Assembly (NCBI RefSeq): GCF_021228795.1
Contig: NZ_CP089309.1
Location: 1,426,001 to 1,490,000, forward strand
DNA: 64,000 nt
Source of the DNA: Thiocapsa bogorovii
GTDB taxonomy: Bacteria > Pseudomonadota > Gammaproteobacteria > Chromatiales > Chromatiaceae
Direction: 5' to 3'
Shown: one piece after another, positions 44,086 through 53,167 of the stretch
How positions within the stretch are numbered: position 1 is the first letter of the stretch
Layout of the letters: each line of letters opens with the position of its first letter
The notes under the pieces: generated by a model
Database searches by the model: none
Seen by the model: only the letters and a program-made list of their open reading frames with translations
What the model was told of the DNA's origin: nothing
Made by a program: the position numbers and the translations under genes

Positions 44086-45111
44086 TCAGCTTGTACGGCG
44101 CCAGTTTGCAACGGCGCCGTCCAAGCTCGCTCGGATACTCGAGAGAATGCGCTCGATCGGCTTCTTGCGAACGCGGTATTTGAGCTTGAGGAGATCCATT
44201 TCACTGTTCGCGGCGAGAAGGAAGTCGTCGCTGGTCTGGATGGCATCCACCAGACCGAGCTCGACCGCACGTTGGCCGTGCCAATACTCGCCGGTGGCCG
44301 CGCGGTCGAGGTCAAGTGCCGGACGATAGGTCGCGACGAATGACTTGAAGAGTGCGTGCGTTTCTTCCAACTGCTCGCGAAGCTTTTGACGACCCTCGTC
44401 GGTGTTTTCGCCGAAGAGCGTGAGCGTGCGTTTGTACTCGCCGGCGGTATGGAGCTCGAAGTCGACCCCGTAGCGTTCCAGCAAGCGATGAAAGTTGGGC
44501 AACTCGGCCAATACACCGATCGAGCCGATGACCGCAAAGGGCGCGGCGATGATGCGCTCCGCCACACAGGCCATGAGATATCCACCGCTGGCGGCGACCT
44601 TGTCGACCGCGACCGTCAGCGGAATGCCCTTGTCGCGGATGCGGGCCAATTGCGACGCGGCCAGCCCGTGATCGCTCACGAGACCACCCGAGTTGTCCAG
44701 ACGCACCAAGACCTGATCGCCATCGCGAGCCTCCATCAGGAGGGTCGTCACCAACACCCGCAGCGCTCCGACCTCGCTGGCCCGGATGTCGCCGTTGAAC
44801 TCGATGACGAAGAGCCGCTTGCGATCGGCATGCCCCGCCTTCTCGCGGGCCTTCTCCTCCTTGTGCTCCGCCTTTCGGTACGCCTTGAACGCCTTCTTCG
44901 AGAGCGAAAACGCCTTCAGCTCAGAGGTCAGATCGCGATAGCGCTGGTTGAGATCGGTGATCTCCAACTGCTCCGAGTCGCCGTGGCCGCCTTGTCGAAG
45001 GCGCATGGCAAGGATCAGCAGCACCGCAATTCCGAACAGGATCGTGATCGTCTTGGCCAAAAAAAGCCCGTATTCGAGCACGACTTGAATCAGTGACTCC
45101 ATCAGCGGCAA
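44086..45111 (-). CDS. sohB: Inner-membrane S49 protease SohB
   Basis: A 341-residue protein. The first membrane segment is TITILFGIAVLLILAMRL (about 20-38), followed by a charged helical stretch and the S49 domain: VIEFNGDIRASEVGALR, RLDNSGGLVSDHG, the nucleophile Ser in KVAASGGYLMACVA, VIGSIGVLAELPNF, and AGEYKRTLTLFGENTDEGR with the conserved Lys. This fits SohB, a probable membrane protease first found as a multicopy suppressor of degP. It is convergent with amylosucrase; only 48 bp separate the two stops, with no clear terminator. An internal ATG at 45102 is an alternative start. Confidence 0.9.
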   Translation of the reverse strand: MPLMESLIQVVLEYGLFLAKTITILFGIAVLLILAMRLRQGGHGDSEQLEITDLNQRYRDLTSELKAFSLSKKAFKAYRKAEHKEEKAREKAGHADRKRLFVIEFNGDIRASEVGALRVLVTTLLMEARDGDQVLVRLDNSGGLVSDHGLAASQLARIRDKGIPLTVAVDKVAASGGYLMACVAERIIAAPFAVIGSIGVLAELPNFHRLLERYGVDFELHTAGEYKRTLTLFGENTDEGRQKLREQLEETHALFKSFVATYRPALDLDRAATGEYWHGQRAVELGLVDAIQTSDDFLLAANSEMDLLKLKYRVRKKPIERILSSIRASLDGAVANWRRTS

Positions 45112-45265
45112 CTCCTCGCCCGGAAAGTTCGTGGATATTGCGTAAGACCTCGCAACCTAACAGGAGAACAAACAACCGAACGCGCAAATCTCGCCGCCCG
45201 ACCGCTCACCCGGTGCTCACTCGACTGATCAATAGAATGGATGCCACGGGATTTGATCATTGACG

Positions 45266-45613
45266 TCATGCCGCGCTCCTCGCCGGGCGATCCGCGGACG
45301 GCTCGTAAAAGGGGCGTCCTTCGACCGGGATCTTATCCTTCAACCGTGCGTTCGCGAGACTGTCCCAATGGAGGAGGTCCACCTTGAACACCAGCGGCAA
45401 GTCGTCGATCTCGTTCCAGAGACGGGCGAATTCCTGGTCGCTCATCCGGGGCGCGATCACGGCCAGATCGATATCCGAACCCGCCCGCTCTCGCCCCTTG
45501 GCCCGCGAGCCGAAAATCAGTACGCGCTCGATGCCGGGATAGCGCGCGAAAACACGGATGAAGTCGGCGCGGATGCGCTCCGAAAGGCCAAAGGTCAAGG
45601 TTGACTCTGCCAT
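45266..45613 (-). CDS. mntA: MntA-type nucleotidyltransferase antitoxin
   Basis: A 115-residue minimal nucleotidyltransferase with VLIFGSRAKGRERAGSDIDLAV (GSx(n)DxD metal-binding motif near 31-52) and a second acidic residue in KVDLLHWDSL. MntA proteins silence the HepT toxin by adding AMP groups to its tyrosine. Its start overlaps the end of the hepT gene by 19 bases, in the toxin-first order common for this family. The pair stands alone between sohB and thyA. Confidence 0.85.
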   Translation of the reverse strand: MAESTLTFGLSERIRADFIRVFARYPGIERVLIFGSRAKGRERAGSDIDLAVIAPRMSDQEFARLWNEIDDLPLVFKVDLLHWDSLANARLKDKIPVEGRPFYEPSADRPARSAA

Positions 45614-45993
45614 GCTACGGCCTCGCGTGCCAATGCCTGAAATCGCGCCAGGGCCTGGTTTCCGATGAAGGCATACACCTCGTCGGCCAGACGTTCGTCA
45701 TAGGTGTGGCTGGTGAGATTGCGATAGCGCTGGATCTCGCTCCAGGCATTGCCATCGTCAAGCAGGGCGGCCTGCAAGGATTCCCGCAGAGCTTGCCTTG
45801 GGGTGAGTGCACTGATGCCCTCCTGTTCCAGCTTGAGCTTGAGCATCTTCCAGGCCAGCTCGTAACAGAATTCAAAGCGTTGAATGACGGCATCGCGCGT
45901 GAATTCATTAAATGGTTGCGCCACCGCCCGTTCGAGCTGATGTACACCCTTGAGGAAATCCGCTGTACGTTCGTTCAGTCGTTCAATGTCCAT
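45595..45993 (-). CDS. hepT: HepT-like HEPN toxin
   Basis: A 132-residue all-helical HEPN protein of the HI0074 / nucleotidyltransferase substrate-binding type. The RX4HXY motif is intact as RNLTSHTYDE (about 95-104), preceded by IQRFEFCYELAWKMLKLKLE and followed by a short helix. HepT toxins cleave RNA (tRNA in Shewanella) until modified on the motif tyrosine by MntA. The ATG at 45993 (MDIERL) is preferred over a TTG at 46014. The intact motifs in both genes suggest a working pair, unlike the nucleotidyltransferase near 19.4 kb. Confidence 0.85.
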   Translation of the reverse strand: MDIERLNERTADFLKGVHQLERAVAQPFNEFTRDAVIQRFEFCYELAWKMLKLKLEQEGISALTPRQALRESLQAALLDDGNAWSEIQRYRNLTSHTYDERLADEVYAFIGNQALARFQALAREAVAWQSQP

Positions 45994-46142
45994 GACCGTC
46001 TCGGCTGAATTCAACGGAGCCTAACTCGGCCTGCCGGAATGATCGATCCGTCCTTGCAGGCCAATACCAATCGATGCCGGGAGGACGATCCCGACCCTGA
46101 GCCTGCCCCTCACAAGCCTCATCCGATCCCACTCTGCAGCCG

Positions 46143-46982
46143 TCAAACCGCTATGGGCGCGCGAATCGCGGGATCCGGCTCATACCCGACAATCTCGATA
46201 TCCTCGAAACGGTAATCGAACAGGCTCGGCGGACGACGCAGCAGACGCAACCGCGGCAGCGCCCGAGGCTCGCGCCCGAGCTGCGCGAAGACGATGTCGT
46301 CGGTCAGATGATTGCGGTAGAGATGCAGGTCGCCGAAGGTATGGATGAATTCGCCGACCTGCAGATCGCACTGGTGCGCGATCAGATGGGTCAACAAGGC
46401 GTAGCTGGCGATATTGAAGGGGACGCCGAGGAAGAGATCGGCACTACGCTGATAGAGTTGGCAGAAGAGCCGCCCTTCGGCGACGTAGAACTGAAAGAGA
46501 CAATGGCAGGGGGCAAGCGACATACGCCCGGCATGCACGTTGTCGCGCGGACTGCGGGTCTCGTCAGGAAGATCCGCCGGATTCCAGGCCGAGACCACCA
46601 ATCGACGCGAATCGGGTCGGATCCGAATGGTCTCCACCAGCTCGGCGAGCTGGTCGATGACACGACCGTCCGGACAGGCCCAACTGCGCCACTGGGCACC
46701 ATAGATGGGTCCGAGACTTCCGTCCTCGGCGGCCCATTCGTCCCAGATCGTCACGCCGCGATCCCGCAGCCACCCATTGTCCGTCGAGCCGGCCAAGAAC
46801 CACAGCAACTCGTGGATCAGGCTCTTGGTATGCACCCGCTTGGTGGTCAACAGCGGAAAACCCTGCGTCAGATCGAAGCGCACCTGACGACCGAACACCG
46901 AGCGCGTCCCCACGCCCGTACGGTCGGCCTTGTCAATACCGTTGTCGATCACGTCGCGCAGCAGATCGAGATAGACGCGCAT
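46143..46982 (-). CDS. thyA: Thymidylate synthase
   Basis: A 279-residue ThyA. It has the dUMP/folate site elements [12 protein letters not shown] and LLTTKRVH near the N-terminus, the nucleophile Cys in [12 protein letters not shown] (about 160), [20 protein letters not shown] and the [12 protein letters not shown] segment. It makes dTMP from dUMP using methylene-tetrahydrofolate. The C-terminal end differs slightly from the usual APVAV ending (IRAPIAV), which is still compatible. It starts three bases after the gpmI stop on the same strand, so the two genes are probably cotranscribed. Confidence 0.96.
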   Translation of the reverse strand: MRVYLDLLRDVIDNGIDKADRTGVGTRSVFGRQVRFDLTQGFPLLTTKRVHTKSLIHELLWFLAGSTDNGWLRDRGVTIWDEWAAEDGSLGPIYGAQWRSWACPDGRVIDQLAELVETIRIRPDSRRLVVSAWNPADLPDETRSPRDNVHAGRMSLAPCHCLFQFYVAEGRLFCQLYQRSADLFLGVPFNIASYALLTHLIAHQCDLQVGEFIHTFGDLHLYRNHLTDDIVFAQLGREPRALPRLRLLRRPPSLFDYRFEDIEIVGYEPDPAIRAPIAV

Positions 46983-46985
46983 CCG

Positions 46986-48533
46986 TCAGACCGTCGCCGG
47001 CCCGAGCAGAAGGGAGTGCCCGTCCATCTGTTCCGGGATGGGGATGCCCATCAGATGCAGGACCGTGGGCGCGATGTCCTTGATCCCGCCGCCAACCGAG
47101 AGGCGCCAAGGCACCTCGTCGATCACCAGACAGGGCACCGGGTAGATCGTGTGTTGGGTATGGGGGTCACCCGTGACCGGATCGACCATCTCGTCGCAGT
47201 TGCCGTGATCGGCGGTCAGGATGACCGAGTAGCCAGAATCCACGGCCGTATCGAGCACCCGGCCGACCTCGCGATCGAGTGTCTCCACGGCGGCGATCAC
47301 CGCCTCGCGAACGGCCGTATGACCCACCATGTCGCCGTTGGCGAAATTCACCACGATAAAAGGAAAATCGCCGCCGCGCAGTGCTTCGATGACGGCATCC
47401 GCCACCCCGGGCGCGCTCATCTCCGGCTTCAAATCGTAGGTGGCGACCTTCGGCGAGGGGATGAGCGCGCGCTCCTCGCCGGGGAAGGGGTCGCCCCGCC
47501 CGCCGTTGAAGAAGAAGGTCACATGCGCGTACTTCTCGGTCTCGGCGCAATGAAACTGCGCGATACCGTCGTCGCTCAGGATCTGCCCGAGGGTCGTTTT
47601 CGGCGTATCGGTGTCGAAGGCAAAGGGCAGGCCGAACCAGGGGTCGTACTCCATCATTCCGGTGACCTGGACCTGGGTGACGCCGCGGCGATCGAACTTG
47701 TCGAAATCCGGCTGGTGCAAGGCCGAAACCAGTTGTCGCGGACGGTCCTTGCGGAAGTTGATGTGGATCACCTGATCGCCGTCGCGGATCGGCTCGGCGC
47801 CTGCAACAACCGTGGGACGGATGAACTCGTCGTCCTCGCCCGCGGCGTAGGCCGCCTCGATCGCCTCCCGCGCGCTCTCGGCATGCCGGCCTTCGCCGTC
47901 GACCATGGCCCGCCAAGCCATCTCGGTACGATCCCAACGATTATCCCGATCCATCGCGTAATAGCGTCCGCTGACGGTGGCGATCCGCCCGCCCGAGGTC
48001 TCCAGCGCCTCGTCGAGACACTTGAGATAACTCCGGGCCGAGCGCGGCGGGGTATCCCGACCGTCCGTGAAGACATGGACCATCGGGCGCGCACCCTGAC
48101 GCTTGCACAGCTTGATCAACGCTGCCAGATGACGGACATGACTATGGACACCCCCGTCGGAGACCAGGCCCATGAGATGAATCGGCCGCCCTTGCTCCGC
48201 TGCCGCACGGGCCGCATTCACCAAGGCATGGTTGTCGAAGAAGCTGCGGTCGTCGATCGCGCGATCGATCAGGACCAAATCCTGGAGCACGACACAGCCA
48301 GAGCCGATGCACATGTGCCCCACCTCGGAGTTGCCCATCTGACCGTCGGGGAGCCCGACCGCCAGCCCGGAGGCCTGCAGCGCGGTGTGCGGATAGCTCG
48401 AGAGATACCGATCGAGGTTCGGCGTGTCGGCGAGTACGACCGCGTTGTTGGCCTTGGCCGGATTCAGACCGAAACCGTCCAAGATGATCAGGATGACCGG
48501 GCGTCCTGGGACCTTCTTCCTCGGCTGACTCAT
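46986..48533 (-). CDS. gpmI: 2,3-bisphosphoglycerate-independent phosphoglycerate mutase
   Basis: A 515-residue manganese-dependent mutase. The metal-binding start is VILIILDGFGLN, and the phospho-accepting Ser lies in DGQMGNSEVGHMCIG (about 66-72). The transferase-domain motifs are LVSDGGVHSH, FTDGRDTPPRSA and NFRKDRPRQ, and the C-terminal metal site is LTADHGNCDEM. It interconverts 3- and 2-phosphoglycerate in glycolysis and gluconeogenesis. It is divergent from glgC across a 212-bp gap that must hold both promoters; I see no clear consensus there. Confidence 0.96.
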   Translation of the reverse strand: MSQPRKKVPGRPVILIILDGFGLNPAKANNAVVLADTPNLDRYLSSYPHTALQASGLAVGLPDGQMGNSEVGHMCIGSGCVVLQDLVLIDRAIDDRSFFDNHALVNAARAAAEQGRPIHLMGLVSDGGVHSHVRHLAALIKLCKRQGARPMVHVFTDGRDTPPRSARSYLKCLDEALETSGGRIATVSGRYYAMDRDNRWDRTEMAWRAMVDGEGRHAESAREAIEAAYAAGEDDEFIRPTVVAGAEPIRDGDQVIHINFRKDRPRQLVSALHQPDFDKFDRRGVTQVQVTGMMEYDPWFGLPFAFDTDTPKTTLGQILSDDGIAQFHCAETEKYAHVTFFFNGGRGDPFPGEERALIPSPKVATYDLKPEMSAPGVADAVIEALRGGDFPFIVVNFANGDMVGHTAVREAVIAAVETLDREVGRVLDTAVDSGYSVILTADHGNCDEMVDPVTGDPHTQHTIYPVPCLVIDEVPWRLSVGGGIKDIAPTVLHLMGIPIPEQMDGHSLLLGPATV

Positions 48534-48745
48534 CTCTCGCTTACTCCTCTACCGTCGGGGTGGACCATTGTAGACATTCGGGAGGATACGTCGCCCGAAT
48601 TTCGATCGCATCCGACGGCGTGTCGAACGGACCTGCGATAATCGGGAAAGCTCAGGTCGACGGGTTTATCATCCTCATGTGGGTCTAATGATCGGATCCA
48701 GCCATCACAACACAAGCTCCTGAATGCGGGGCAAGCGGAGGAACC

Positions 48746-50005
48746 ATGCAGACCGATCGAATCATCGCTTTCGTCATGGCCGGTGGCCAAGGCTCGCGAC
48801 TCCAGCCGCTGACCACGGCACGCTCCAAGCCGTCGGTACCGTTCGGCGCCCGCTACCGCATCGTCGACTTCGTGCTCAGCAACCTGGTCAACTCCCAGAT
48901 CCAGACCATCTATCTCCTGGTGCAGTACAAGTCGCAATCCCTCATCGAACATGTCCGCAAGGCCTGGACCATCTCGCCCTTGCTGCAGAGCCAATTCGTG
49001 ACCGTCGTACCACCCCAGATGATGTCGGGGACGCATTGGTTCCAGGGCACGGCCGACGCGGTCAATCAGAACATCGCGCTGATCGAGGAGCATCGGCCCG
49101 ACCTGGTAGCCGTCTTCGGAGCCGATCACATCTACCGCATGGACATCCGACAGATGGTCGATTTCCACAAGGCGCGCAACGCCGACGTGACGATCGCAGC
49201 CTTGCCGGTACCGCTCGCCGAGGCGTCGAGCTTCGGCGTGATCGCCGCGGACGAAGAGGGTCGGATCAACGCCTTTGAGGAAAAGCCTGCGAATCCCTCC
49301 CCGCTGCCCGGCGATCCGAGCATGGCCTTCGCCTCGATGGGCAACTACATCTTCGACGCAAAGGTCCTGATGCAGGCACTCAAGGAGAGCGAGGCCGCCG
49401 GCGAATCGGACTTCGGCCAGCATGTGCTTCCGCGGCTGCTCAACACCCATCGACTCTTCGCCTACGACTTCGCGACGAATGTCATACCGGGGGTGCACCC
49501 CTACGAGACCTCGGTCTACTGGCGCGACGTCGGCACCATCGATGCTTATTTCGACGCCCACAAAGATGTCCTTGGCGGCGAACCGGTCTTCGACATGTTC
49601 AACCCCGAGTGGCCCATCTATTCGAGCGGCTATCAGGGACCTGTTGCTCGGGTGCTCGGCGGCGAGCTGCGCAATACCCTCCTGGGCGCGGCGACCATGA
49701 TCCACGAGGGTGCTCGACTGACCAACTCGATCATCCGGCGTGAGACCGTGATCGAAGAGGACGTTGTCCTCGAGGACTGCATCGTCATGGACTATGTCCG
49801 CATCTGCCGCGGCGCTCGCCTGCGCAACGTCATCGTCGATCGGCACAATGTCATCGAGGCCGGCGACCGGATCGGTTTCGATCCGGTGAAGGATCAGCAA
49901 CGCTTCCATGTCACTGCAGGGGGCGTGACCGTGGTTCCGATGGGGCGCGTCAGCTATTTCGCACGCGACACCCGCGGCACCGGACGCGGCGGCTATTCCG
50001 AATAG
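48746..50005 (+). CDS. glgC: Glucose-1-phosphate adenylyltransferase (ADP-glucose pyrophosphorylase)
   Basis: A 419-residue GlgC. The nucleotide-binding start is FVMAGGQGSRLQPLTTARSKP, then WFQGTADAVNQN, FGADHIYRMD, EKPANPSP for the glucose-1-phosphate site, and a left-handed beta-helix C-terminus (LTNSIIRRETVIEEDVVLEDC). It makes ADP-glucose for glycogen, the committed step. GGAGG lies a few bases before the ATG (48739-48743). In this genome it is a few kilobases from amylosucrase, the other route to alpha-1,4-glucan. The SDR gene follows after 20 bases and may be cotranscribed. Confidence 0.95.
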   Translation: MQTDRIIAFVMAGGQGSRLQPLTTARSKPSVPFGARYRIVDFVLSNLVNSQIQTIYLLVQYKSQSLIEHVRKAWTISPLLQSQFVTVVPPQMMSGTHWFQGTADAVNQNIALIEEHRPDLVAVFGADHIYRMDIRQMVDFHKARNADVTIAALPVPLAEASSFGVIAADEEGRINAFEEKPANPSPLPGDPSMAFASMGNYIFDAKVLMQALKESEAAGESDFGQHVLPRLLNTHRLFAYDFATNVIPGVHPYETSVYWRDVGTIDAYFDAHKDVLGGEPVFDMFNPEWPIYSSGYQGPVARVLGGELRNTLLGAATMIHEGARLTNSIIRRETVIEEDVVLEDCIVMDYVRICRGARLRNVIVDRHNVIEAGDRIGFDPVKDQQRFHVTAGGVTVVPMGRVSYFARDTRGTGRGGYSE

Positions 50006-50025
50006 CGTCAGCGCGGGAGTGGTGT

Positions 50026-50898
50026 ATGGCGGATGCGAATCGCAAGACGGTCCTCGTTACCGGAGCCAACTCCGGGCTGGGAAGAGCCCTCGCTGAGTCC
50101 TTTGCCCGCGACGGGACGCGCGTCGGAATGCTTGCCCGAAACCGGTCGCGCGGTCGGGCCGCCCGAGACGACATCGTTGCCGCAACCGGCAATCGAGACA
50201 TCCATCTCTTCATCGCGGACCTTGGCAGCCAGCAGGAGGTTCGCCAAGCCGCGACGGACATCCTCGACCGCTTCGAACGCATCGACGTCCTGATCAACAA
50301 TGCCGGAACCGCCTATGCAAGCCGCCGGATCAGCCCGGAGGGCATCGAGCGCTCGCTGGCCGTCAACCATCTCGGCCCTTTTTTGCTAACCGGCCTCCTG
50401 CTCGAGCGCATCAAGGCCAGCGCGCCCGCCCGCATTATCACTGTCGGAACCCGCATCGACACCGCGATGGATTTCGACGACCTGGACTGGACACGGCGCC
50501 GCTATCGCATGATGCAGGCCTACGGCCAGTCCAAGCTCGGCAATCTGCACTTCACCTTCGAGCTTGCGCGGCGGCTTGCCGGCACCGAGGTGACCGTCAA
50601 CTGCGTCTTCCCGGGCGTCTTTCGATCCAACCTCGGCGGATCGGACGGCGCACAAGGTGTCTTCTGGAAATCAGTCGACCTGCTGCTCGGTTGGGCCCTG
50701 CCGACCCCGACGCAAGCCGCCGAGCGTGTGCTCTACGCGGCCCGATCACCCGACCTGGACGCAGTCACGGGGCAGTATCTCGGAGACCGTCGGCCCATCA
50801 AGGCACCGTCTCAGGCGCTCGACCCCGGCGCCAATCGGCGACTCTGGGACATCAGCGAGAGACTCGTCGGTTTCGTCCAAGACACCGAGCCGTCTTAG
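50026..50898 (+). CDS. Short-chain dehydrogenase/reductase (retinol dehydrogenase-like)
   Basis: A 290-residue classical SDR. It has the Rossmann start VLVTGANSGLGRALAESFA, VLINNAGTAY (NNAG), AVNHLGPFLLTGLLL, and the catalytic YGQSKLGN (Tyr-x3-Lys). The usual Ser of the triad is not evident: the strand reads ARIITVGTRIDTAM where relatives have VSS. Thr may substitute, or activity may be altered. The overall pattern is that of the human RDH11-14/WWOX-like group often found in bacteria. The substrate is unknown. Confidence 0.82.
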   Translation: MADANRKTVLVTGANSGLGRALAESFARDGTRVGMLARNRSRGRAARDDIVAATGNRDIHLFIADLGSQQEVRQAATDILDRFERIDVLINNAGTAYASRRISPEGIERSLAVNHLGPFLLTGLLLERIKASAPARIITVGTRIDTAMDFDDLDWTRRRYRMMQAYGQSKLGNLHFTFELARRLAGTEVTVNCVFPGVFRSNLGGSDGAQGVFWKSVDLLLGWALPTPTQAAERVLYAARSPDLDAVTGQYLGDRRPIKAPSQALDPGANRRLWDISERLVGFVQDTEPS

Positions 50899-50961
50899 GT
50901 TTGAGCGCTGCGGCTCGTCTCATCGGCGGCCAACGGGAAAGCCAGGGATCGAAACGCCGTC

Positions 50962-51171
50962 TCAGGCGGGCAGTAGGCTGCCCGGGACCCCGTCTGCACG
51001 CTTTTGCCGGATGTGCTCCCAAACCTGTTCGTGGAAAAAATAGACCACCGTGTTGATCGCAGGCTCGACCAGGGCGATCGCCCCGCCGACCAGGAGGCTG
51101 CCGCTCAACAGGTAGGCCACGCTGAACGCCACCGTCATGTGCAGGATCGCGAACGTGATCGTTTTGGCCAT
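50962..51171 (-). CDS. Small DUF2061-like membrane protein
   Basis: A 69-residue protein with two hydrophobic helices (ITFAILHMTVAFSVAYLL and GSLLVGGAIALVEPAINTVVYF) and a charged tail (FHEQVWEHIRQKRAD), the layout of DUF2061 proteins. AAGGAG lies about eight bases before the ATG at 51171, while the longer open frame to 51294 translates an AT-rich promoter region. Location: inner membrane. Function unknown. It is convergent with the SDR gene and separated from the dsr cluster by about 290 bases. Confidence 0.75.
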   Translation of the reverse strand: MAKTITFAILHMTVAFSVAYLLSGSLLVGGAIALVEPAINTVVYFFHEQVWEHIRQKRADGVPGSLLPA

Positions 51172-51465
51172 GTGAGTGCTCCTTTTCAACGCTTTGGCAG
51201 GAGCATAGCGGCGATGCGTCAATCTTAAAAATCGATTGTTCTTAACTTGGCGATCGTAAACGACAATCAAATAAGCCGCAGGCGCGTGACCCATGAGGTC
51301 GCCCGTCTGCCGCGGCCGGTCAAAACCTCGAGTCTCGGATCACACCCTCGTTGACCGCACGGCGCGGAGCGCCACGGGGCACGCTTGACACCGCGAAGCG
51401 AATGTCACCAGGTCCCTGAAGGTCGGTTGGCCTGGTCGCTCTAATGATCGAGGCTACGCGGAACA
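51172..51465. promoter_or_regulatory. Gap between dsrS and the small membrane-protein gene
   Basis: No gene is recognised here. An AT-rich part near 51222-51272 contains GATTGT (51234-51239) facing ACAATC (51263-51268), 60-100 bp upstream of the small membrane-protein gene; this is a plausible promoter or regulator site. Closer to dsrS, ACCAGG and CCTGGT (about 51410-51440) could form a weak stem at the end of the dsr transcript, without a run of U. Confidence 0.4.
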
Positions 51466-52584
51466 TCATCGGCCTCTTGCGAGAAGGCCCAGCCGATCCT
51501 GGAGCGGTTCGATGACGGGTGTGAGCTTACGACGCATCAGGCTGCCGAGGACGCTTGGATCCAGCGCCAGTGCACGGATGAGCCCATAGCCCACACCGGA
51601 GAGGACCCTCATGGCAGCGACCTCGGGGGCGATGTCGGGGGTATCTCGCAGGAGCCGGACGACGTGCGAATCGGGGCTCTCGGTGGTCGCGAAACGCTCG
51701 GCATCGCCGATCAGATCCGCGATCGAGAGGTCCGGATCTCCGTCCGGCCGCACGGCCGCGAAGTACTCCCTCAAAAGGTCGAAGGTCGCGGTGACCACGT
51801 CTTGGCTCGGCGGCTTCGCCAACACCTTGGCGACCGTCTCGACAAATGCCTGGCCCGCCGGCGAGTAGACCCGCCGCAAGAGCGCCGCACAGACGTTGCC
51901 CGCGTCAGCCAACCGGGCGATGGGCTCGGGCAGATGGCGAGGACTCGCATCCGCGCTCGGGGGCAAATCATCGGGCAGCGCCTGCAGGAAGCCGACAAGA
52001 TAGACCTGCTTGCGTGAGGCCTTCTTCCAGAGGTCGTCACGCCGATCGGCGTCGACGAGACCGGTCTGCAGGATCAGCCTGATCGACTCGGTGATCTTGT
52101 CGCTCTCGGTTTCGAACGGAAGATAGTCGATGAGATAGTCCACCAGAACCCGACCCATCTTCCCCGCAACGATCCCCGGGTTGCTCAGCATGCGGCGTGC
52201 ATTCTCCGCATCCTCCATGGCCCACCAGGCGCGCCGAGCCAGTTCGTCGGTGAGGCCGGGCGAGCAGACGGCCGCCACGACGGCCTCCGGCTCGCCGAGC
52301 AGGAGCAATTGCTCCAGGCTCTCGTCGCGCATCTGACCCATTCGGGTCCAGCGGCTCAAATAGATGGGATAACCGCCGGGAGAGCCCAGGACATGTCCGG
52401 AAATAAGCTCCTTCACGCGACGCAGATATTGATCGGGACGTGCGTTCGGGTTGAGACGAACGGTCGCCTCGCCCTGCGGACCGAGACCATAGACGATCAG
52501 CTTGGATTCGTCGATGCGGATGGCCTGCGGGCGATTGGCCAGCAGGACGTTCAGCCGGAAGCTGTCTTCGGTGCTGAGATCCAT
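51466..52584 (-). CDS. dsrS: DsrS, sulfur-oxidation accessory protein
   Basis: A 372-residue soluble protein with no membrane segment and no cysteine motif; largely helical, with a start of MDLSTEDSFRLNVLLANRP and long Ala/Arg-rich helices. It is recognised from its position as the last gene of the dsr cluster, directly after dsrR (20-bp gap), as in Allochromatium vinosum. No enzymatic role is established for DsrS; its loss has been reported to affect sulfur oxidation only mildly. Nothing in the sequence suggests a catalytic site. Confidence 0.85.
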   Translation of the reverse strand: MDLSTEDSFRLNVLLANRPQAIRIDESKLIVYGLGPQGEATVRLNPNARPDQYLRRVKELISGHVLGSPGGYPIYLSRWTRMGQMRDESLEQLLLLGEPEAVVAAVCSPGLTDELARRAWWAMEDAENARRMLSNPGIVAGKMGRVLVDYLIDYLPFETESDKITESIRLILQTGLVDADRRDDLWKKASRKQVYLVGFLQALPDDLPPSADASPRHLPEPIARLADAGNVCAALLRRVYSPAGQAFVETVAKVLAKPPSQDVVTATFDLLREYFAAVRPDGDPDLSIADLIGDAERFATTESPDSHVVRLLRDTPDIAPEVAAMRVLSGVGYGLIRALALDPSVLGSLMRRKLTPVIEPLQDRLGLLARGR

Positions 52585-52604
52585 GGCGACTCGGCCTGCC
52601 CCAA

Positions 52605-52919
52605 TCAGACCTCGGTCGGCGGCTTGTAGTGCGGATCCTTCGGGTTCAGAAAGATAAATCGGAACTGGCCCGGCTCCATCTCCACGTAGTCCATCGTTGT
52701 CTGGTCAAGCAGCGGGACCTGCTCGGGCGTCATGACGATATCCACGCCTTCACAGGCCATGCGGATATCGTCCTCCGTCGGCTCGTCGAAACCGATCCGA
52801 TAGTCGATCGCCCCATCGGGCATTTGAAACGCGGCCAACCTGAGTGACATACCCTCGGTGCCGCCTTGCTGTGCCGCCTTAAGCACCTGATCGGCCGCTG
52901 CTGTCGTAAGTTTAAACAT
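52605..52919 (-). CDS. dsrR: DsrR, A-type carrier-like protein without the cluster cysteines
   Basis: A 104-residue protein with the IscA/SufA fold start MFKLTTAAADQVLKAAQ and a beta-rich core (MSLRLAAFQM, YRIGFDEP, QFRFIFLNP). It lacks the three cysteines that hold iron-sulfur in A-type carriers; the C-terminal CxC is absent and only one Cys (about residue 67) remains. The same absence is known for A. vinosum DsrR, which has been linked to post-transcriptional control of dsr expression. ATG 52919 is chosen from homology. A CRP/FNR-like palindrome lies about 75 bases upstream. Confidence 0.9.
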   Translation of the reverse strand: MFKLTTAAADQVLKAAQQGGTEGMSLRLAAFQMPDGAIDYRIGFDEPTEDDIRMACEGVDIVMTPEQVPLLDQTTMDYVEMEPGQFRFIFLNPKDPHYKPPTEV

Positions 52920-52991
52920 CTGAGACCTATTATCCTGTTGAATAGTCGCTTGAGATGCGTCCGATCCGCTCCGCTCCAAACCCCGCCGGAC

Positions 52992-53005
52992 GTGATCTGC
53001 ATCAC
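52992..53005. promoter_or_regulatory. CRP/FNR-like palindrome upstream of dsrR
   Basis: GTGAT (52992-52996) and ATCAC (53001-53005) face each other across four bases, close to the CRP (TGTGA-N6-TCACA) and FNR (TTGAT-N4-ATCAA) consensus. It lies in the 248-bp dsrN-dsrR gap, 73-86 bases before the dsrR ATG, where an internal promoter for dsrRS would be expected. No experimental support is available from the sequence. Confidence 0.4.
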
Positions 53006-53167
53006 TTCAACCGATGAATGCTCCGACTGCGGGCTCGACGACTTCGCGGTCGGAGCGGGTTGGAAGCGCGATACCAGCAGGCCTTTAGACGTTACAGTCG
53101 CCGAGCGGACGGCGGAATCCCGCGCTGACATGTCCGGGCGCCAACCGCCAACCGAATCGGCCGCGCG

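Noticed and set aside
46308-48641. Open frame of 777 codons opposite thyA and gpmI
   Set aside because: It spans two clear enzyme genes and has no recognisable domain.
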